Counted from the first letter of the stretch, positions 21,880 to 34,340 are shown. The stretch is DNA of 64,000 nt from Reticulitermes speratus (GCA_021186555.1 JAJKFL010000007.1:2221001-2285000), one strand, 5' to 3'. Numbers and translations: made by a program. Notes: generated from the sequence alone by a model not told the origin.

Positions 21880-22060
21880 AATTTATGAATACACTCCGAC
21901 CGGAAGAAGAAACGTAGGTCGCCCAAGAAAAAGATAGAAGGAAAACCACTCATGATGATGCAACAAGCTTGGAATGGCTTATATAGTGTCGCAGATTATT
22001 ATTATAATAATTATAATATAATAATATTATTATAATTTTATTATTATTATTATTGCACTT
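21880..22060 (+). pseudogene. Possible LINE tail remnant followed by (ATT)n
   Basis: Around 21898-21990 the sequence GAAACGTAGGTCGCCCAAGA...AGATGGAAGG-type text recalls the RRNVGRPRKRW motif of LINE C-termini, but with frameshifts. It is followed by an ATT/ATAATA low-complexity tail to about 22060. Weak support. Confidence 0.35.
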
Positions 22061-22795
22061 AAAATTCCGGGTAATGGCTTTTATATTAACACAGAATGGC
22101 GCGTATTTACAATTACGTTTATACAAATTAATTTTTAAGTAGAGATCTAATGACTGTCTGTAACAGGCTCGTATTGCTTACATTCTATAATACATTTTAT
22201 TAAAAATTACGCTATATTATCTACACGGATTTTTGTTTCATTCGTTTTGCTGAAGTTTCCTTGGTGTTATTAGTTTGATAATTACTTTCAATAAAGCACT
22301 CATGACAAGGAAAGTATCCTCAATTCATTTTCCCACTATGTCATTCCTTACAACTTGCCTGCGATTGTCATTTCGATGCCATTCGTCAATTTTTCCCCCA
22401 CCTTCCTTCTTTAAGCATTATTCACCCACAGCGATGTGAGATAGTTGCTAAATAATTAACTTAGTAAATATGGAAGCAAGCGGTCGTGGCCGACCTGACG
22501 CCAATCTATCGGTATTTGCTTGGAGAGGCTGAGAAAAGCCAGCAGAAGCCTCAGTCAGTATAGAAGTGCTCCCAGCGGAGGTTCGACCCTAAATTTTCCC
22601 GAATACAACTCAGAAGCATTGCTTGGTCCATTTTTGTACAATTGTTATGGTCACTCATATGACAATATTAAGTTAACTATAAAATTTTAATACCATTTCT
22701 ACTTTCTACTTTGAAAGATACAATAACTCTTCGGTTACTGTCATCGGACCCCCCATTAATAAAATTTATCTCTCGTATAAAATCTTTTGGGTTTT
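22061..22795. other. Mostly unrecognised; possible decayed SINE head
   Basis: At about 22480-22590 a TGGCCGACCTGACGC stretch followed by GGAGGTTCGACCC could be decayed A and B boxes of a tRNA-derived SINE. No repeat boundary or duplication was found. The rest is unrecognised. Confidence 0.35.
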
Positions 22796-22962
22796 TATCC
22801 TTGTCTTTTTTGGTAAGAAACCAATGTTTCGGGACTACTTGTCTGTCCCATCTTCAGGGTCTCGTTCACCTCGAGACCCTGAAGATGGGACAGGCAAGTA
22901 GTGCCGAAATTTTGGTTTCTTACCAAAAAAAAAAGACAACGGGTAAAAACCCAAAACATTTT
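22796..22962. mobile_element. PLE-like foldback with paired hammerhead motifs
   Basis: Arms 22810-22868 and 22872-22930 are near-perfect complements (GGTAAGAAACCAAT...GGGTCTCG). Minus strand: CTGAAGA, stem II GGGAC/GTCCC, GAAA are all present, but stem I does not pair in the usual register. Plus strand: same boxes, with one stem II base changed (GTGCC). The 160-codon frame over it is incidental. Confidence 0.65.
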
Positions 22963-23033
22963 ATACAACATTACGACCGCGGCGGAAGCCTTCAATCACA
23001 TAAAATTTATCTTATTATACCGATAGGACGTCC

Positions 23034-23186
23034 GGTTTGTGTTTGTAGACAGTCTCCTAACAAAACTATTATGAAGTCAAGTGTTTGTAGACAGTCCTCC
23101 AAAACTATTATGAAGTCAAGTGTTTGTAGACAGTCCTCCAAAACTATTATGAAGTCAAGTGTTTGTAGACAGTCCTCCAAAACTAT
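23034..23186. repeat. 39-bp minisatellite, about 4 copies
   Basis: Four units with core GTGTTTGTAGACAGTCCTCC; the first copy differs by an insertion (TCCTAACAAAAC). Confidence 0.92.
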
Positions 23187-23469
23187 AAATTAATCATCTA
23201 CATTATACACAAAAATTCGTTTTCCACTTTACGGAACACAGTGTGCTTCCATCAAAAAGAGTAATCGGTAAATTCTTTGTGGACACCGTGTCACTATTCA
23301 CTGTGCACGTCATACGCTATACGTACATAAATAACCTGCGCGGCAAACTGTACAGCTTTTTAATCTTAAACCCAGCGGTACATATAATAAGCACTAGGCT
23401 AAGTTTATTGTTCGCAAACATCATTAACTTCAGGAGGCACAGTTCTTATTCAGATGTAATAATTCGTCA

Positions 23470-23760
23470 ACCATTCATGAAATTCCCCGCCTTTTATTGA
23501 AGTCGATGGTTCATTGTAACACCACTGGTTGCTGTGATAAGCCAGGTAAACCAGTCCCACCCTAATTCCTCGAGATACTTTTCAATATTATCCACCATCT
23601 ACAACTAGGTGATCCAAACGTCCTCTTTCTTTCAAATTTACAAATAAAAAATCTCTTCTCTCCCATGCGTGCGAAATGTCCCGCCCATCGCTCACTCAAT
23701 GTCACCAACCTAATAATATTTAGCGAAGCGTAAAATATAGTGAAAGCCCTCATCGAGCAA
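23470..23760 (-). pseudogene. Decayed LINE C-terminal fragment
   Basis: Minus-strand translation gives TLSERWAGHFARMGEKRFFI, then KRTFGSPSCRWWI, and later a degenerate segment, matching the WAGH.ARMGE ... GRPRRRW pattern of the 10236 copy. The nucleotide text GAAATTCCCCGC at 23482 matches the common 3' end. Several stops and shifts. Confidence 0.65.
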
Positions 23761-24184
23761 TTTTTTTTAGCCTGGTGACAGTCTTGTTTAGTGCGACTTC
23801 CTCAGCTCTGCCTTGGCTGCATGTCTATGTCGATTTACGTAAAACCGGCAGCGAAACGTAAAAAGCCAACTTTGACATTTAAAAAGTCGTTAAATATAAT
23901 TTAATTAAGTTTTAAAATTTCATTACAATCGACTAGCAACGATTGCTTTCGTTTTTCTTAATTTCGAAACCTCGCTATCTAACCCTTCCTTCCAATTACA
24001 CAAGACAAATGTTTGCTCCCTACTGCAATTAATTTTCCTTTCCCCATTTTAAAAACAGATAACTAAGACTGACAGTTACATTACATTAGGTTTAAGTTAC
24101 GGCTTTCTGGGATTGACGCCTGGCAGTTTGCTAGATAGGCAACAACCTGTCAGAGCAAGTTTCTGCTTTTGTATTCAGGTTGCT
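23761..24184. other. No recognised feature
   Basis: Unique sequence before the 24-25-bp array. Confidence 0.5.
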
Positions 24185-24495
24185 AGATACTGCTACAATC
24201 ACCACAAAAGTTACTAGATACTGCTACACCAAAAGTTACTAAGATACTAGACTTAACAATCTGCTAAAAGTTCTAGATACTGCTACACCAAAAGTTGCTA
24301 GATACTGCTACACCAAAAGTTACTAGATACTGCTACACCAAAAGTATGCTTAAGAGATACTGCTACCAAAGCAACGCACCAAAAGTTACTAGATACTGCT
24401 ACACCAAAGTTACTAATACTGCACACCAAAAGTTACTAGATACTGCTACAAACCAAAAGTTACTAGATACTGCTACACCAAAAGCGCCTATGCTA
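24185..24495. repeat. Degenerate 24-25-bp tandem repeat
   Basis: About 12 units of ACCAAAAGTTACTAGATACT type, with frequent insertions and deletions. Much noisier than the other arrays. Confidence 0.85.
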
Positions 24496-24529
24496 AAGCG
24501 TTTTACGCCTTGAAGAAGGAGGCAGGAGT

Positions 24530-25150
24530 GTCCTCCAGACGTTGGTACCTACCGACTACCTACCAACCAAACAAAAGCAGGATACCTACCTACCTACCAA
24601 CCAAACAAAAGCAGGAGATTTCTCCAAACGTTGGTACCTACCGACTACCTACCAACCAAACAAAAGCAGGATACCTACCTACCAACCAAACAAAAGCAGG
24701 AGATTTCTCCAAACGTTGGTACCTACCTACCAACAAACAAAAGCAGATTTCTCCAAACGTTGGTACCTACCTACCTATCTACCTACCAAACAAAAGCAGA
24801 TTTCTCCAAACGTTGGTACCTACCGACCTACCTACCATACAAAAGCAGGATATTTCTCCAAACGTTGGTACCTACCTACCAACAAACAAAAGCAGATTTC
24901 TCCAAACGTTGGTACCTACCTACCTACCTACCTACCTACCTACCTAAGTATCTACCTACCAAACAAAAGCAGATTTCTCCAAACGTTGGTACCTACCGAC
25001 CTACCTACCTACCATACAAAAGCAGGATATTTCTCCAAACGTTTGTACCTACCTACCTACCAACCAAAAAAAGCAGATTTCTCCAAACGTTGGTACATAA
25101 TATACCAAACAAAAGCGGCAGTTTTCCCAGGCGCTGGTACCTACCTAACC
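24530..25150. repeat. Composite repeat with (CTAC)n and a 25-bp core
   Basis: Alternating (CTAC)n tracts and a core GCAGATTTCTCCAAACGTTG in about 10 copies of varying spacing. The length variation comes mostly from the CTAC tetranucleotide. Three plus frames of up to 245 codons run through it. They consist of Thr/Tyr/Leu/Pro-rich read-through and are not genes. Confidence 0.9.
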
Positions 25151-25639
25151 AAACCACACGTCGTCTCATGCCAGGCGACCTATCTTAATACTGACCGCAG
25201 TGAGAATCCCAAATGTCAGTACTGTCACTACCGCTTTGTACTCGGCAGTAAGGAGTTCAGAATTTGGCCCAGAGTATAGCTGTTCTACGATTTTTGTGGT
25301 TTTCCAGTCCCTCGAACTATATGTTACTGTACTTCAAATTGGGTCACAACGGCTTCCCTACACAACCCCCCCCCCCCCCCCAATTTACTGTTTACTGAAC
25401 AGCCGAAAACTCGATGCCATATAACGGGAACTAGTGGCACAGTGGCTAGGAAAGTCGAGGCTGCCATTACTGCATCAAGTATATACGTCATATGTTACGC
25501 AGTTTCATATTTCGGCGTATCAGATGGACCATCAGTCAGTATTTAACAAGAACACTACACTGGTCTATGAAACAAAACTCGATGTGTGAAGTAAAAGGCA
25601 TTTTATTTTGTTGTAACATTAGACATCCCCGTTGATACG
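25151..25639. other. No recognised feature
   Basis: Unique sequence with a run of about 15 C near 25367-25381. Confidence 0.5.
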
Positions 25640-26580
25640 TACATGCAGAAGTATATTTCACTCTTGTCAATAACACAGTCACAACCAACACACACAAAAG
25701 TATATTTCACTCTTGTCAATAACACAGTCACAACCAACACACACAAAAGTATATTTCACTCTTGTCAATAACACAGTCACAACCAGCACACACAAAATTA
25801 TATTTCACTCTTGTCAATAACACAGTCACAACCAACACACACAAAAGTATATTTCACTCTTGTCAATAACACAGTCACAACCAGCACACACAAAAGTATA
25901 TTTCACTCTTGTCAATAACACAGTCACAACCAGCACACACAAAATTATATTTCACTCTTGTCAATAACACAGTCACAACCAACACACACAAAAGTATATT
26001 TCACTCTTGTCAATAACACAGTCACAACCAGCACACACAAAAGTATATTTCACTCTTGTCAATAACACAGTCACAACCAGCACACACAAAAGTATATTTC
26101 ACTCTTGTCAATAACACAGTCACAACCAGCACACACAAAAGTATATTTCACTCTTGTCAATAACACAGTCACAACCAGCACACACAAAAGTATATTTCAC
26201 TCTTGTCAATAACACAGTCACAACCAGCACACACAAAAGTATATTTCACTCTTGTCAATAACACAGTCACAACCAGCACACACAAAAGTATATTTCACTC
26301 TTGTCAATAACACAGTCACAACCAGCACACACAAAAGTATATTTCACTCTTGTCAATAACACAGTCACAACCAGCACACACAAAAGTATATTTCACTCTT
26401 GTCAATAACACAGTCACAACCAACACACACAAAAGTATATTTCACTCTTGTCAATAACACAGTCACAACCAACACACACAAAAGTATATTTCATTCTTGT
26501 CAATAACACAGTCACAACCAACACACACAAAAGTATATTTCACTCTTGTCAATAACACAGTCACAACCAACACACACAAC
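25640..26580. repeat. 49-bp minisatellite, about 19 copies
   Basis: Nineteen 49-bp units (AGTATATTTCACTCTTGTCA start, CACACACAAA end) with two variable sites (AAC/AGC and AAG/AAT). A single inverted copy of the unit core lies at about 27304-27325, beyond the next array. Confidence 0.95.
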
Positions 26581-26612
26581 TTCAACACGTAATCAGGCTT
26601 CAAGGAGCCATC
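26581..26612 (-). other. Hammerhead-like remnant between two arrays
   Basis: Minus-strand reading gives CTGATGA (complement of TCATCAG, 26607-26613), then a GGCTCC...AGCC stem II, but the GAAA box is gone (TGATT). It lies exactly between the 49-bp and 14-bp arrays. Confidence 0.5.
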
Positions 26613-27035
26613 ATCAGGCCTATGACAACAGGCCTATGACAACAGGCCTATGACAACAGGCCTATGACAACAGCCTATGACAACAGGCCTATGACAACAG
26701 GCCTATGACAACAGGCCTATGACAACAGGCCTATGACAACAGGCCTATGACAACAGGCCTATGACAACAGGCCTATGACATCAGGCCTATGACATCAGGC
26801 CTATGACAACAGGCCTATGACAACAGGCCTATGACATCAGGCCTATGACAACAGGCCTATGACAACAGGCCTATGACAACAGGCCTATGACATCAGGTCT
26901 ATGACAACAGGCCTATGACAACAGGCCTATGACAACAGGCCTATGACAACAGGCCTATGACAACAGGCCTATGACAACAGGCCTATGACAACAGGCCTAT
27001 GACATCAGGCCTATGACATCAGGCCTATGACAAAA
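26607..27035. repeat. 14-bp minisatellite, about 30 copies
   Basis: Thirty units of AGGCCTATGACAAC with an A/T variant (GACATC). The first unit overlaps the hammerhead remnant's CTGATGA/stem I sequence, so the array looks grown from it. Confidence 0.95.
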
Positions 27036-27130
27036 ACTATGAAAATCAAACTACATACATTTTATAAGTGGGAAACTCCCACTTTTTTTACAATTACATA
27101 TATAAAATGTATTGACAGATAAAACAATGT

Positions 27131-27326
27131 GCTACATAAGAGAAGTGTGCCTTAAAATGTAGATATAAAAGACATAAAATAAAGAAACATAAAGTATAAA
27201 AACACGAATATAAAAATATGAATATATTCGTGTTTTTATACTTTAAGGTTCACTTCTCTTAGGCAGCACAATTTTTATATATCGATATATATTTTATATA
27301 TGTATTGATAAGAGTGAAATATACTG
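27131..27326. repeat. Inverted repeat / foldback right arm
   Basis: AAAGTATAAAAACACGAATA near 27190 pairs with its complement ending about 27246. Flanking that, AAGAGAAGTGTGCCTTAA (about 27138) pairs with TTAAGGTTCACTTCTCTT (about 27244-27261). Further out, TTGATAAGAGTGAAATATAC (about 27305) is the inverse of the 49-bp array unit. This looks like the right half of a foldback whose left half was amplified. Confidence 0.65.
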
Positions 27327-28300
27327 TTAAAAGAGATATTATGATGACGTTGTTGATACTTTTCAATAAATCTGTCAATAATTGTTACTTGGTATAAATA
27401 TTTTAAGGCACATTCAGGGTTAAGCTTCATTTGCTAACAGCACTATGGTTACCTATCGTCTACTATTAAATGCATCTACACACATCTCATTCCTTACGGC
27501 GCTGTTTGCAATAACAATAAAAGCTGTGCCTTACTGAACAACTACAATATCTTTTCCATCTACAACTCTTCAAAAAAAAAAATGAATCTTATATCTGTTA
27601 TTGAATTCCATGCAATGGAAGATTTTCTCTACATTGTATTTCACAGCGATCTCTCCGTCTGTGTACATATACCACACACTGATGCCGAATGGCCTGCAGA
27701 CATGCGGCTCTACCAACATTAACCTGGGCTCAGGACAGAGTATGTGGTCATCTGAAAGCTCCAAGATATCCTCTGGATAGAAAAGCTATACTTTTGTACA
27801 GTCTTTTCAAATGTCCTTTCCCAGCTCGGAATCCATTTCCATTCGTCCGCTTCCTAGCCAGTCTGTATATCTGCCTCGTACATTTTTGGCGCCGTGAGGA
27901 AAAAATTAAAATATGTTGCTAAAAGCTTCGACATGGTTTTCTGTCTGTACGTGGCGACTAACTAACACAGACTGATATAAAATTGTACATAAGTAACAAG
28001 TGAATGATAATTACTGATTGACTGTGTGAAAGTTATTCACTCACATGCGACGTAATTACAACCAGTGTCTGACAGATGGCACTAATCACCTTGCACGTAC
28101 TATATTTCTTCTACAAGCGACTTTCAGTTCAGTTTCTGACAGCTTTCCACTCTTATAAAACAATATAGACCGCTGCTTCCCAAACTTTTTCCTTCATTAA
28201 CCAAAACCGCTTATCAGAAAGTCCTTTTTACCCGATGTAGGTAAAATACTAACTGCACAGAAAACATATTTGAAAAGTCAAGAGAGATCGGTAAAAAACA
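27327..28300. other. No recognised feature
   Basis: Unique sequence. Small overlapping frames on both strands at 27570-27922 have no recognisable domain. Confidence 0.5.
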
Positions 28301-30290
28301 GGAAGCAAACATTATGTTTGATGCAACGTCTTTATTTTAAACATCTCTAAACATTTTAGCAGCCACAAACATTATGTTTGATGCAACGTATTTATTTTAA
28401 ACATCTCTAAACATTTTAGCAGCCACAAACATTATGTTTGATGCAATGTCTTTATTTTAAACATCTCTAAACATTTTAGCAGCCACAAACATTATGTTTG
28501 ATGCAGTGTCTTTATTTTAAACATCTCTAAACATTTTAGCAGCCACAAACATTATGTTTGATGCAATGTCTTTATTTTAAACATCTCTAAACATTTTAGC
28601 AGCCACAAACATTATGTTTGATGCAGTGTCTTTATTTTAAACATCTCTAAACATTTTAGCAGCCACAAACATTATGTTTGATGCAACGTATTTATTTTAA
28701 ACATCTCTAAACATTTTAGCAGCCACAAACATTATGTTTGATGCAACGTCTTTGTTTTAAACATCTCTAAACATTTTAGCAGCCACAAACATTATGTTTG
28801 GTGCAACGTATTTATTTTAAACATCTCTAAACATTTTAGCAGCCACAAACATTATGTTTGATGCAACGTCTTTGTTTTAAACATCTCTAAACATTTTAGC
28901 AGCCACAAACATTATGTTTGATGCAACGTCTTTGTTTTAAACATCTCTAAACATTTTAGCAGCCACAAACATTATGTTTGATGCAACGTATTTATTTTAA
29001 ACATCTCTAAACATTTTAGCAGCCACAAACAATATGTTTGATGCAACGTATTTATTTTAAACATCTCTAAACATTTTAGCAGCCACAAACATTATGTTTG
29101 ATGCAACGTCTTTGTTTTAAACATCTCTAAACATTTTAGCAGCCACAAACATTATGTTTGATGCAACGTATTTATTTTAAACATCTCTAAACATTTTAGC
29201 AGCCACAAACATTATGTTTGATGCAACGTCTTTGTTTTAAACATCTCTAAACATTTTAGCAGCCACAAACATTATGTTTGATGCAACGTCTTTGTTTTAA
29301 ACATCTCTAAACATTTTAGCAGCCACAAACATTATGTTTGATGCAACGTATTTATTTTAAACATCTCTAAACATTTTAGCAGCCACAAACATTATGTTTG
29401 ATGCAACGTCTTTGTTTTAAACATCTCTAAACATTTTAGCAGCCACAAACATTATGTTTGATGCAACGTATTTATTTTAAACATCTCTAAACATTTTAGC
29501 AGCCACAAACATTATGTTTGATGCAACGTCTTTGTTTTAAACATCTCTAAACATTTTAGCAGCCACAAACATTATGTTTGATGCAGTGTCTTTATTTTAA
29601 ACATCTCTAAACATTTTAGCAGCCACAAACATTATGTTTGATGCAATGTCTTTATTTTAAACATCTCTAAACATTTTAGCAGCCACAAACATTATGTTTG
29701 ATGCAGTGTCTTTATTTTAAACATCTCTAAACATTTTAGCAGCCACAAACATTATGTTTGATGCAACGTCTTTATTTTAAACATCTCTAAACATTTAGCA
29801 GCCACAAACATTATGTTTGATGCAGTGTCTTTATTTTAAACATCTCTAAACATTTTAGCAGCCACAAACATTATGTTTGATGCAACGTCCTTTATTTTAA
29901 ACATCTCTAAACATTTAGCAGCCACAAACAATATGTTTGATGCAGATGTCTTTATTTAAACATCTCTAAACATTTTAGCAGCCACAAACATTATGTTTGA
30001 TGCAAGTCTTTATTTAAACATCTCTAAACATTTAGCAGCCACAAACAATATGTTTGATGCATGTCTTTATTTTAAACATCTCTAAACATTTAGCAGCCAC
30101 AAACATTATGTTTGATGCAACGTATTTATTTTAAACATCTCTAAACATTTTAGCAGCCACAAACAATATGTTTGATGCAAGTATTTATTTAAACATCTCT
30201 AAACATTTAGCAGCCACAAACATATGTTTGATGCAGTGTCTTTATTCTAAACGTCTCTAAACATTTAACAGCCACAAACAATTCAGTAAC
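28301..30290. repeat. 60-bp minisatellite, about 33 copies
   Basis: Exact 60-bp period; each unit holds CAAACAT-T-ATGTTTG, an interrupted palindrome. Variant classes (ACGTA/TTTATT, ACGTC/TTTGTT, AATGTC, CAGTGTC) alternate in dimer- and trimer-like blocks. The last eight copies (from about 29795) show clustered one-base losses in T and A runs. Confidence 0.97.
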
Positions 30291-31442
30291 TATTCACCAT
30301 GCACATTTCATCACCCAGGTCCCAGCCAGTCAGTATAATGCCACTGTTAGACTGTTTCAGAGTATCGGTGCACACTGACTGATCGCTTTCTTCAGAGCAC
30401 TTCTTCTTCTACACGTTTACGGTAAGTTTTAATATGTATTCCGAGGTGTGTCGTTACCCAAAGAAAAACCACTTTACCCAATTTTAGGTAATTTACCCAG
30501 GTTTGGGAAGCACTGATATAGAATAAGTTGTGTATGTTACAGAAATGCGTTGTAACGGATTCGAGGTGCATAGGATAGGGTCGGCAGGTAGCGCGCATAT
30601 TTGCGGCACTTGAACTTTCGTATTCTGCAACCGCAGGAGTCGTTGGGCTATAACCTTCATTAACACATGATCGCTTGTTCGGTACAAATTTGTATTGATC
30701 GGCTTCTACACTTCACTCTACATGCAATATTGGACTTCCTGTCGGTTCCAATATACGCGCAGAACCTTATAATGCGAGAGATAACCGATGATCCCACAAA
30801 CAATTGCCAGATATCTATGAAGTGGGATCGAAGGTTCGTGATGTATTAACGAACTTGGCAATATCGTAGGCCTGATATATTTATATTCATGCTTACATAC
30901 GTGCACACAGGCTGTAGATGGGCTTATAAATTGTGTTCTCACACATTTAAAACGAAACACTAAAATCAAACTTGCGTACTTCTGAAACGTGAAGTCGCCA
31001 AGTCTGACTGATACATGCCAGTATTTCGGAGAAACCTGCTTCCTGTATTTTCAGGGTAGAAAACTCTCGTTTCTTCTCCGATAACTGAGGGAGCTGGTTC
31101 TTCCGAAATGAAAAGAAATTCACCTTGTTTTATAAAACACTGGCTTGTTAAGTGTTCACAGCAGCACGCCAATGGGCCCCACCCTGAGACATATGGACCC
31201 AGTCAACTACCACATATCAATTTATTTAATGTTCATGAGAGCATTTGCCTTTACTTTCACTTGTTTTCCGAGTGGCATCTGCCTTTTACATTGTCAAACA
31301 ATTTTGTTTTATTATTTATTTTTATTTATTTATCTATTTATTTATTTATTTAGTTTACTGAAAGACATGTTCATCATCTCAGTTCGAACATCAGAAGGTA
31401 AGAGCATGACATGCAGCTGTCGAATTGTAAATCACAACACAG
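30291..31442. other. Mostly unrecognised sequence
   Basis: At about 31018-31060 the text CAGTATTTCGGAGAAACC...TTTTCAGGG loosely resembles a hammerhead relic on the minus strand (CTGAAAA ... GAAATACTG). An (ATTT)n run lies at about 31308-31352. No gene seen. Confidence 0.45.
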
Positions 31443-31738
31443 GTCCGTGCCATGGCTCAGGCGGTTAGTCGCCGGCCTCTCACCGCGGAGGCCGTGTTCG
31501 ATCCCGGGTCAGTCCATGTGGGATTTGTGGTGGACAAAGTGGCACTGGGACAGGTTTTTCCCCCCGAGTACTTTGGTTTTCCCCTGTCAATTTCAATTCC
31601 ACCGGTGCTCCATTACGGAAAACCAAAAAACGATCATCTTTCTCTTCATCTTCATCACAGGGTTGCACAATAAGCCTTAAGGCTGCGGTGCGTCCGCAGC
31701 TTCTGCTGCGGGGCCCTTCACCACAAAAAAAAACGCCT
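31443..31738 (+). mobile_element. SINE family A, full length
   Basis: The head from 31445 has box A TGGCTCAGGCGGTTAG and box B TGTTCGATCCC (first B-box G changed to T). The body and end match 17821 almost throughout, followed by an A9 tail near 31724-31732. I could not find a clear target duplication. Confidence 0.85.
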
Positions 31739-32570
31739 GTTAACATTTTATGTATTCATGGACTTCTATATTATTCAATCTGCACTTCGATTCATAGCAA
31801 ATCCCTTAGGAGGGAAAATGAACGACTCGTTCGCCAGTTCATCACACGTAAATCCCACACAATGTTCGTATATACTGTACATCACCATACTGTATAAGTG
31901 TTGCATTTCAAATAAACAGCGAGTAAACACTACGTTGCCCGCTACTTCAATTTTTAACCATTTCAATCCTTTAAGTTACTTAATATACTCGTATATGCCA
32001 CCTGCTCTAACGTTAAATAACTCGTTTTTCCCATAAAGTGCCCACGCATTTGTGCCTTTTATACGATGCTTACAAGAAACAGCGATCATCTCCCTAGACA
32101 ATATTAAACTGAAGGAGCCTTAGTCTCTTCTCGGTAAAGCAGAAATTCAATTTTAAATAAAGTTTTATTAATTTCAGAAACAAAAAAAGTCAACACAGAC
32201 AATACAGAAAAGCTGAACAGTCGAATTCAAAGACAGTTCAGCGAAATTGCCCTACGTTAGTTGTTCATGATGCATGTTTAATGACATTTCACGTGACATC
32301 CACCCACCACAATTTTTGTATTAGTGAATACTGTGACACGCTTCCTACAGCGTGACCGAGACATGCGTGTCATTTCAGTCGAAATAATTACCGCGCTGCC
32401 ACCCACTCTTTGTTCGCAACTGCGCTTTTTATAGCCTCTTTTTGTTTTGATTTATACATCGACGCTGCCTGTGGCTCATTCGGTATACGGTTCAGCTTAG
32501 AATAATTGGTGAGTAATGATAATTGAAAGTCTGGAGTTAACAATTTGTGTCCTATTTTATTTTAAAAAAA
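31739..32570. other. No recognised feature
   Basis: Unique sequence. Several 60-90-codon frames on both strands lack any family signal. Confidence 0.5.
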
Positions 32571-32690
32571 ACCAACTACTTGCACATACAAAGCATATAT
32601 ACATATAACATTCCCTGCTACATGTTTCGGCGGTCGACAACCATTATCAAGGAGCAACACCTTAAACTTATATATATATGTAGCACGCAA
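32571..32690 (-). other. Degenerate hammerhead / PLE-like remnant
   Basis: CTACATGTTTCGGCGGTCGA at 32618 is the reverse of a GAAACATGTAG box with a stem II, but the first box reads TTGATAA (C3 and G8 lost). No second arm is evident. Confidence 0.5.
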
Positions 32691-32889
32691 TAAACAATAT
32701 CAAAATAATTCGTGTCCAAATTGATGCATTATTCCGGAATTTGCCTGAACGAGTAAACCACCAAAGAGCCTCAGGGCAATGAATATGTCGGTGAGGTTTC
32801 GAAGCGGTGACCTTCCAAATGCACGTCTGCAGCACGACAGCTGCACTTTTCGTCGTGTCCACTCAACTCATGAAGATGAAGTTGACGTG

Positions 32890-33510
32890 CCTCCAGAGCA
32901 CGCTCATTGGTGTACTTCCGATCATTTGAAATGTGGTGCTGGAGAAGGATGGAGATCAGTCGGACCGATCGTGTGAGAAATGAAGAAGTATTATGACACA
33001 GAGGAACACGCGGTGGCGCAGTTGGTTGAGGCACCGCGCTACATACAGGAAGGTCGCGGGTTCGATTCCCGATGGTGTCAATTGGAATTTTTCATTGACA
33101 TAATCCTTTCGGTCGCACTATAACCCTGGGGTCGACTCAGCCTCTAACAGAGAAGAGTACCAGGAGTATTTCCTAGGAGGTAAAGGCGGCCGGTGCGTAG
33201 ACATGTGCCGATTGTCTAGAAATCTGGGAGCCTCAACCTCCTGGAACCCTAAGGGCCTGTCCAGGCCTGTAATAGGATTGTTTTATGACACAAAGTCAAG
33301 GAGGAGAGAAATATCCTACGTACAATAAAAAGAAGAAAGGCTAACTGGATTGGTCACATCTTGCGTAGGACCTGCCTTCTGAAACACGTGATTGAAGGAA
33401 AGTTAGGGGGAAGGATACAAGTGACAGGAAGACGAGGAAGAAGACCTAAGCAGCTACTGAATGACCGTAAGGAACGAAAATTAACTGGAAATTAAGAGGT
33501 AGCAGGCACG
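32890..33510 (+). pseudogene. LINE C-terminal fragment split by a SINE
   Basis: Before the SINE the plus strand encodes SLVYFRSFEMWCWRRMEISR, then TDRVRNEEVL. After the SINE (from 33293) it continues with KVKEERNIL, then IKRRKANWIGHILRRTCLLK, then HVIEGKLGGRIQVTGRRGRR and a decayed end. The order matches the usual insect LINE ORF2 tail and overlaps the family of the 759 fragment. The reading frame is lost near 33470. The residues around the SINE join directly, so the fragment was one piece before insertion. Confidence 0.78.
32991..33292 (+). mobile_element. SINE family C inserted in the LINE fragment
   Basis: The duplication TTATGACACA lies at 32991-33000 and 33283-33292. The head at about 33008 reads GCGGTGGCGCAGTTGGTTGA (box A), with box B GGTTCGATTCC near 33058. 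The body (GGAATTTTTCATTGACATAA, TGTGCCGATTGTCTAGAAAT) and end (GGCCTGTAATAGGATTG) match the copies at 37596 and 49367. About 20 bp of the central body (GGGCTGACAACC region) is missing compared with 49367. Confidence 0.88.
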
Positions 33511-34340
33511 TTTCGTTTTTAAATGGCCAGCACTGTACACAGCGTTTGTGTCTTGTTGTGTGGTTCACAATGAAGAAGCCTGAATGTATCTCCCCTCAGA
33601 TATATGCATGCTGAACACTACAATACATTCTCCTGTCCGCCTCTTAACGCCAACGCCACCCATTCACACAAACAGGTACAGGAAATGCCACTTTAAGAGA
33701 ATATGAGATTAACAGTCTGATCCTACACAGAGGTCCAGTACAGCCCACTTATATAAGCTGCTGGTAGGCCCGCATCTCTATTTTTCCTCTTTCTTTGGTC
33801 CTGAAACTCTTTCACCGCTTTATATGCCTAAGATTTGCTTCCTTTCCTGTCTTAAATCTGTTAAATGTGAAGCTGTGGAGCGGAGAGCAGACAGACAGAC
33901 AGACAGACAGCTTTACTGCTGCTAGAAGCGAAAGAAAGAGGCAAGTCCATGTAAAGAAAGATGTCACTTGTAAGAAGTAAAGCGATGGTCATATAAATAG
34001 TGGCCGTGTCTGTTTGGGGAGAAAATTCATTGAATTACGTCGTGTGTTAAGCACAAAAATAAAAATTATTGTACAGAAAACTGAAACTTATAATAACAGT
34101 TTGTGATTCATTTAACGGTGATCTATATTGATCAAATTATTGGCCTAAGACTCCGAATTATATATATTAGGAAAATTAATAAAGAATAAATTCTTAAAGG
34201 CAGTAATAAAGATGTGGCCTAACTCAGGGCAATATCGAGACAAATGCCTGGTCTTGCTGAGGACAACACCAGACCCTCAATCAGAATAGCTGATCGGAAC
34301 TTGAATCATAAGCGATTCGCTTACAAAACACAGTATCATT
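33511..34340. other. No recognised feature; short (CAGA)n
   Basis: Unique sequence with five CAGA units at about 33890-33910. Confidence 0.5.

Noticed and set aside
24510..25279. Three overlapping frames of 145-245 codons
   Set aside because: Thr/Tyr/Pro-rich read-through of CTAC repeats in all three plus frames, with no consistent frame preference.
31010..31085. Hammerhead motif near 31020
   Set aside because: Only loose similarity: the first box is CTGAAAA and the bases after GAAA do not form stem III.
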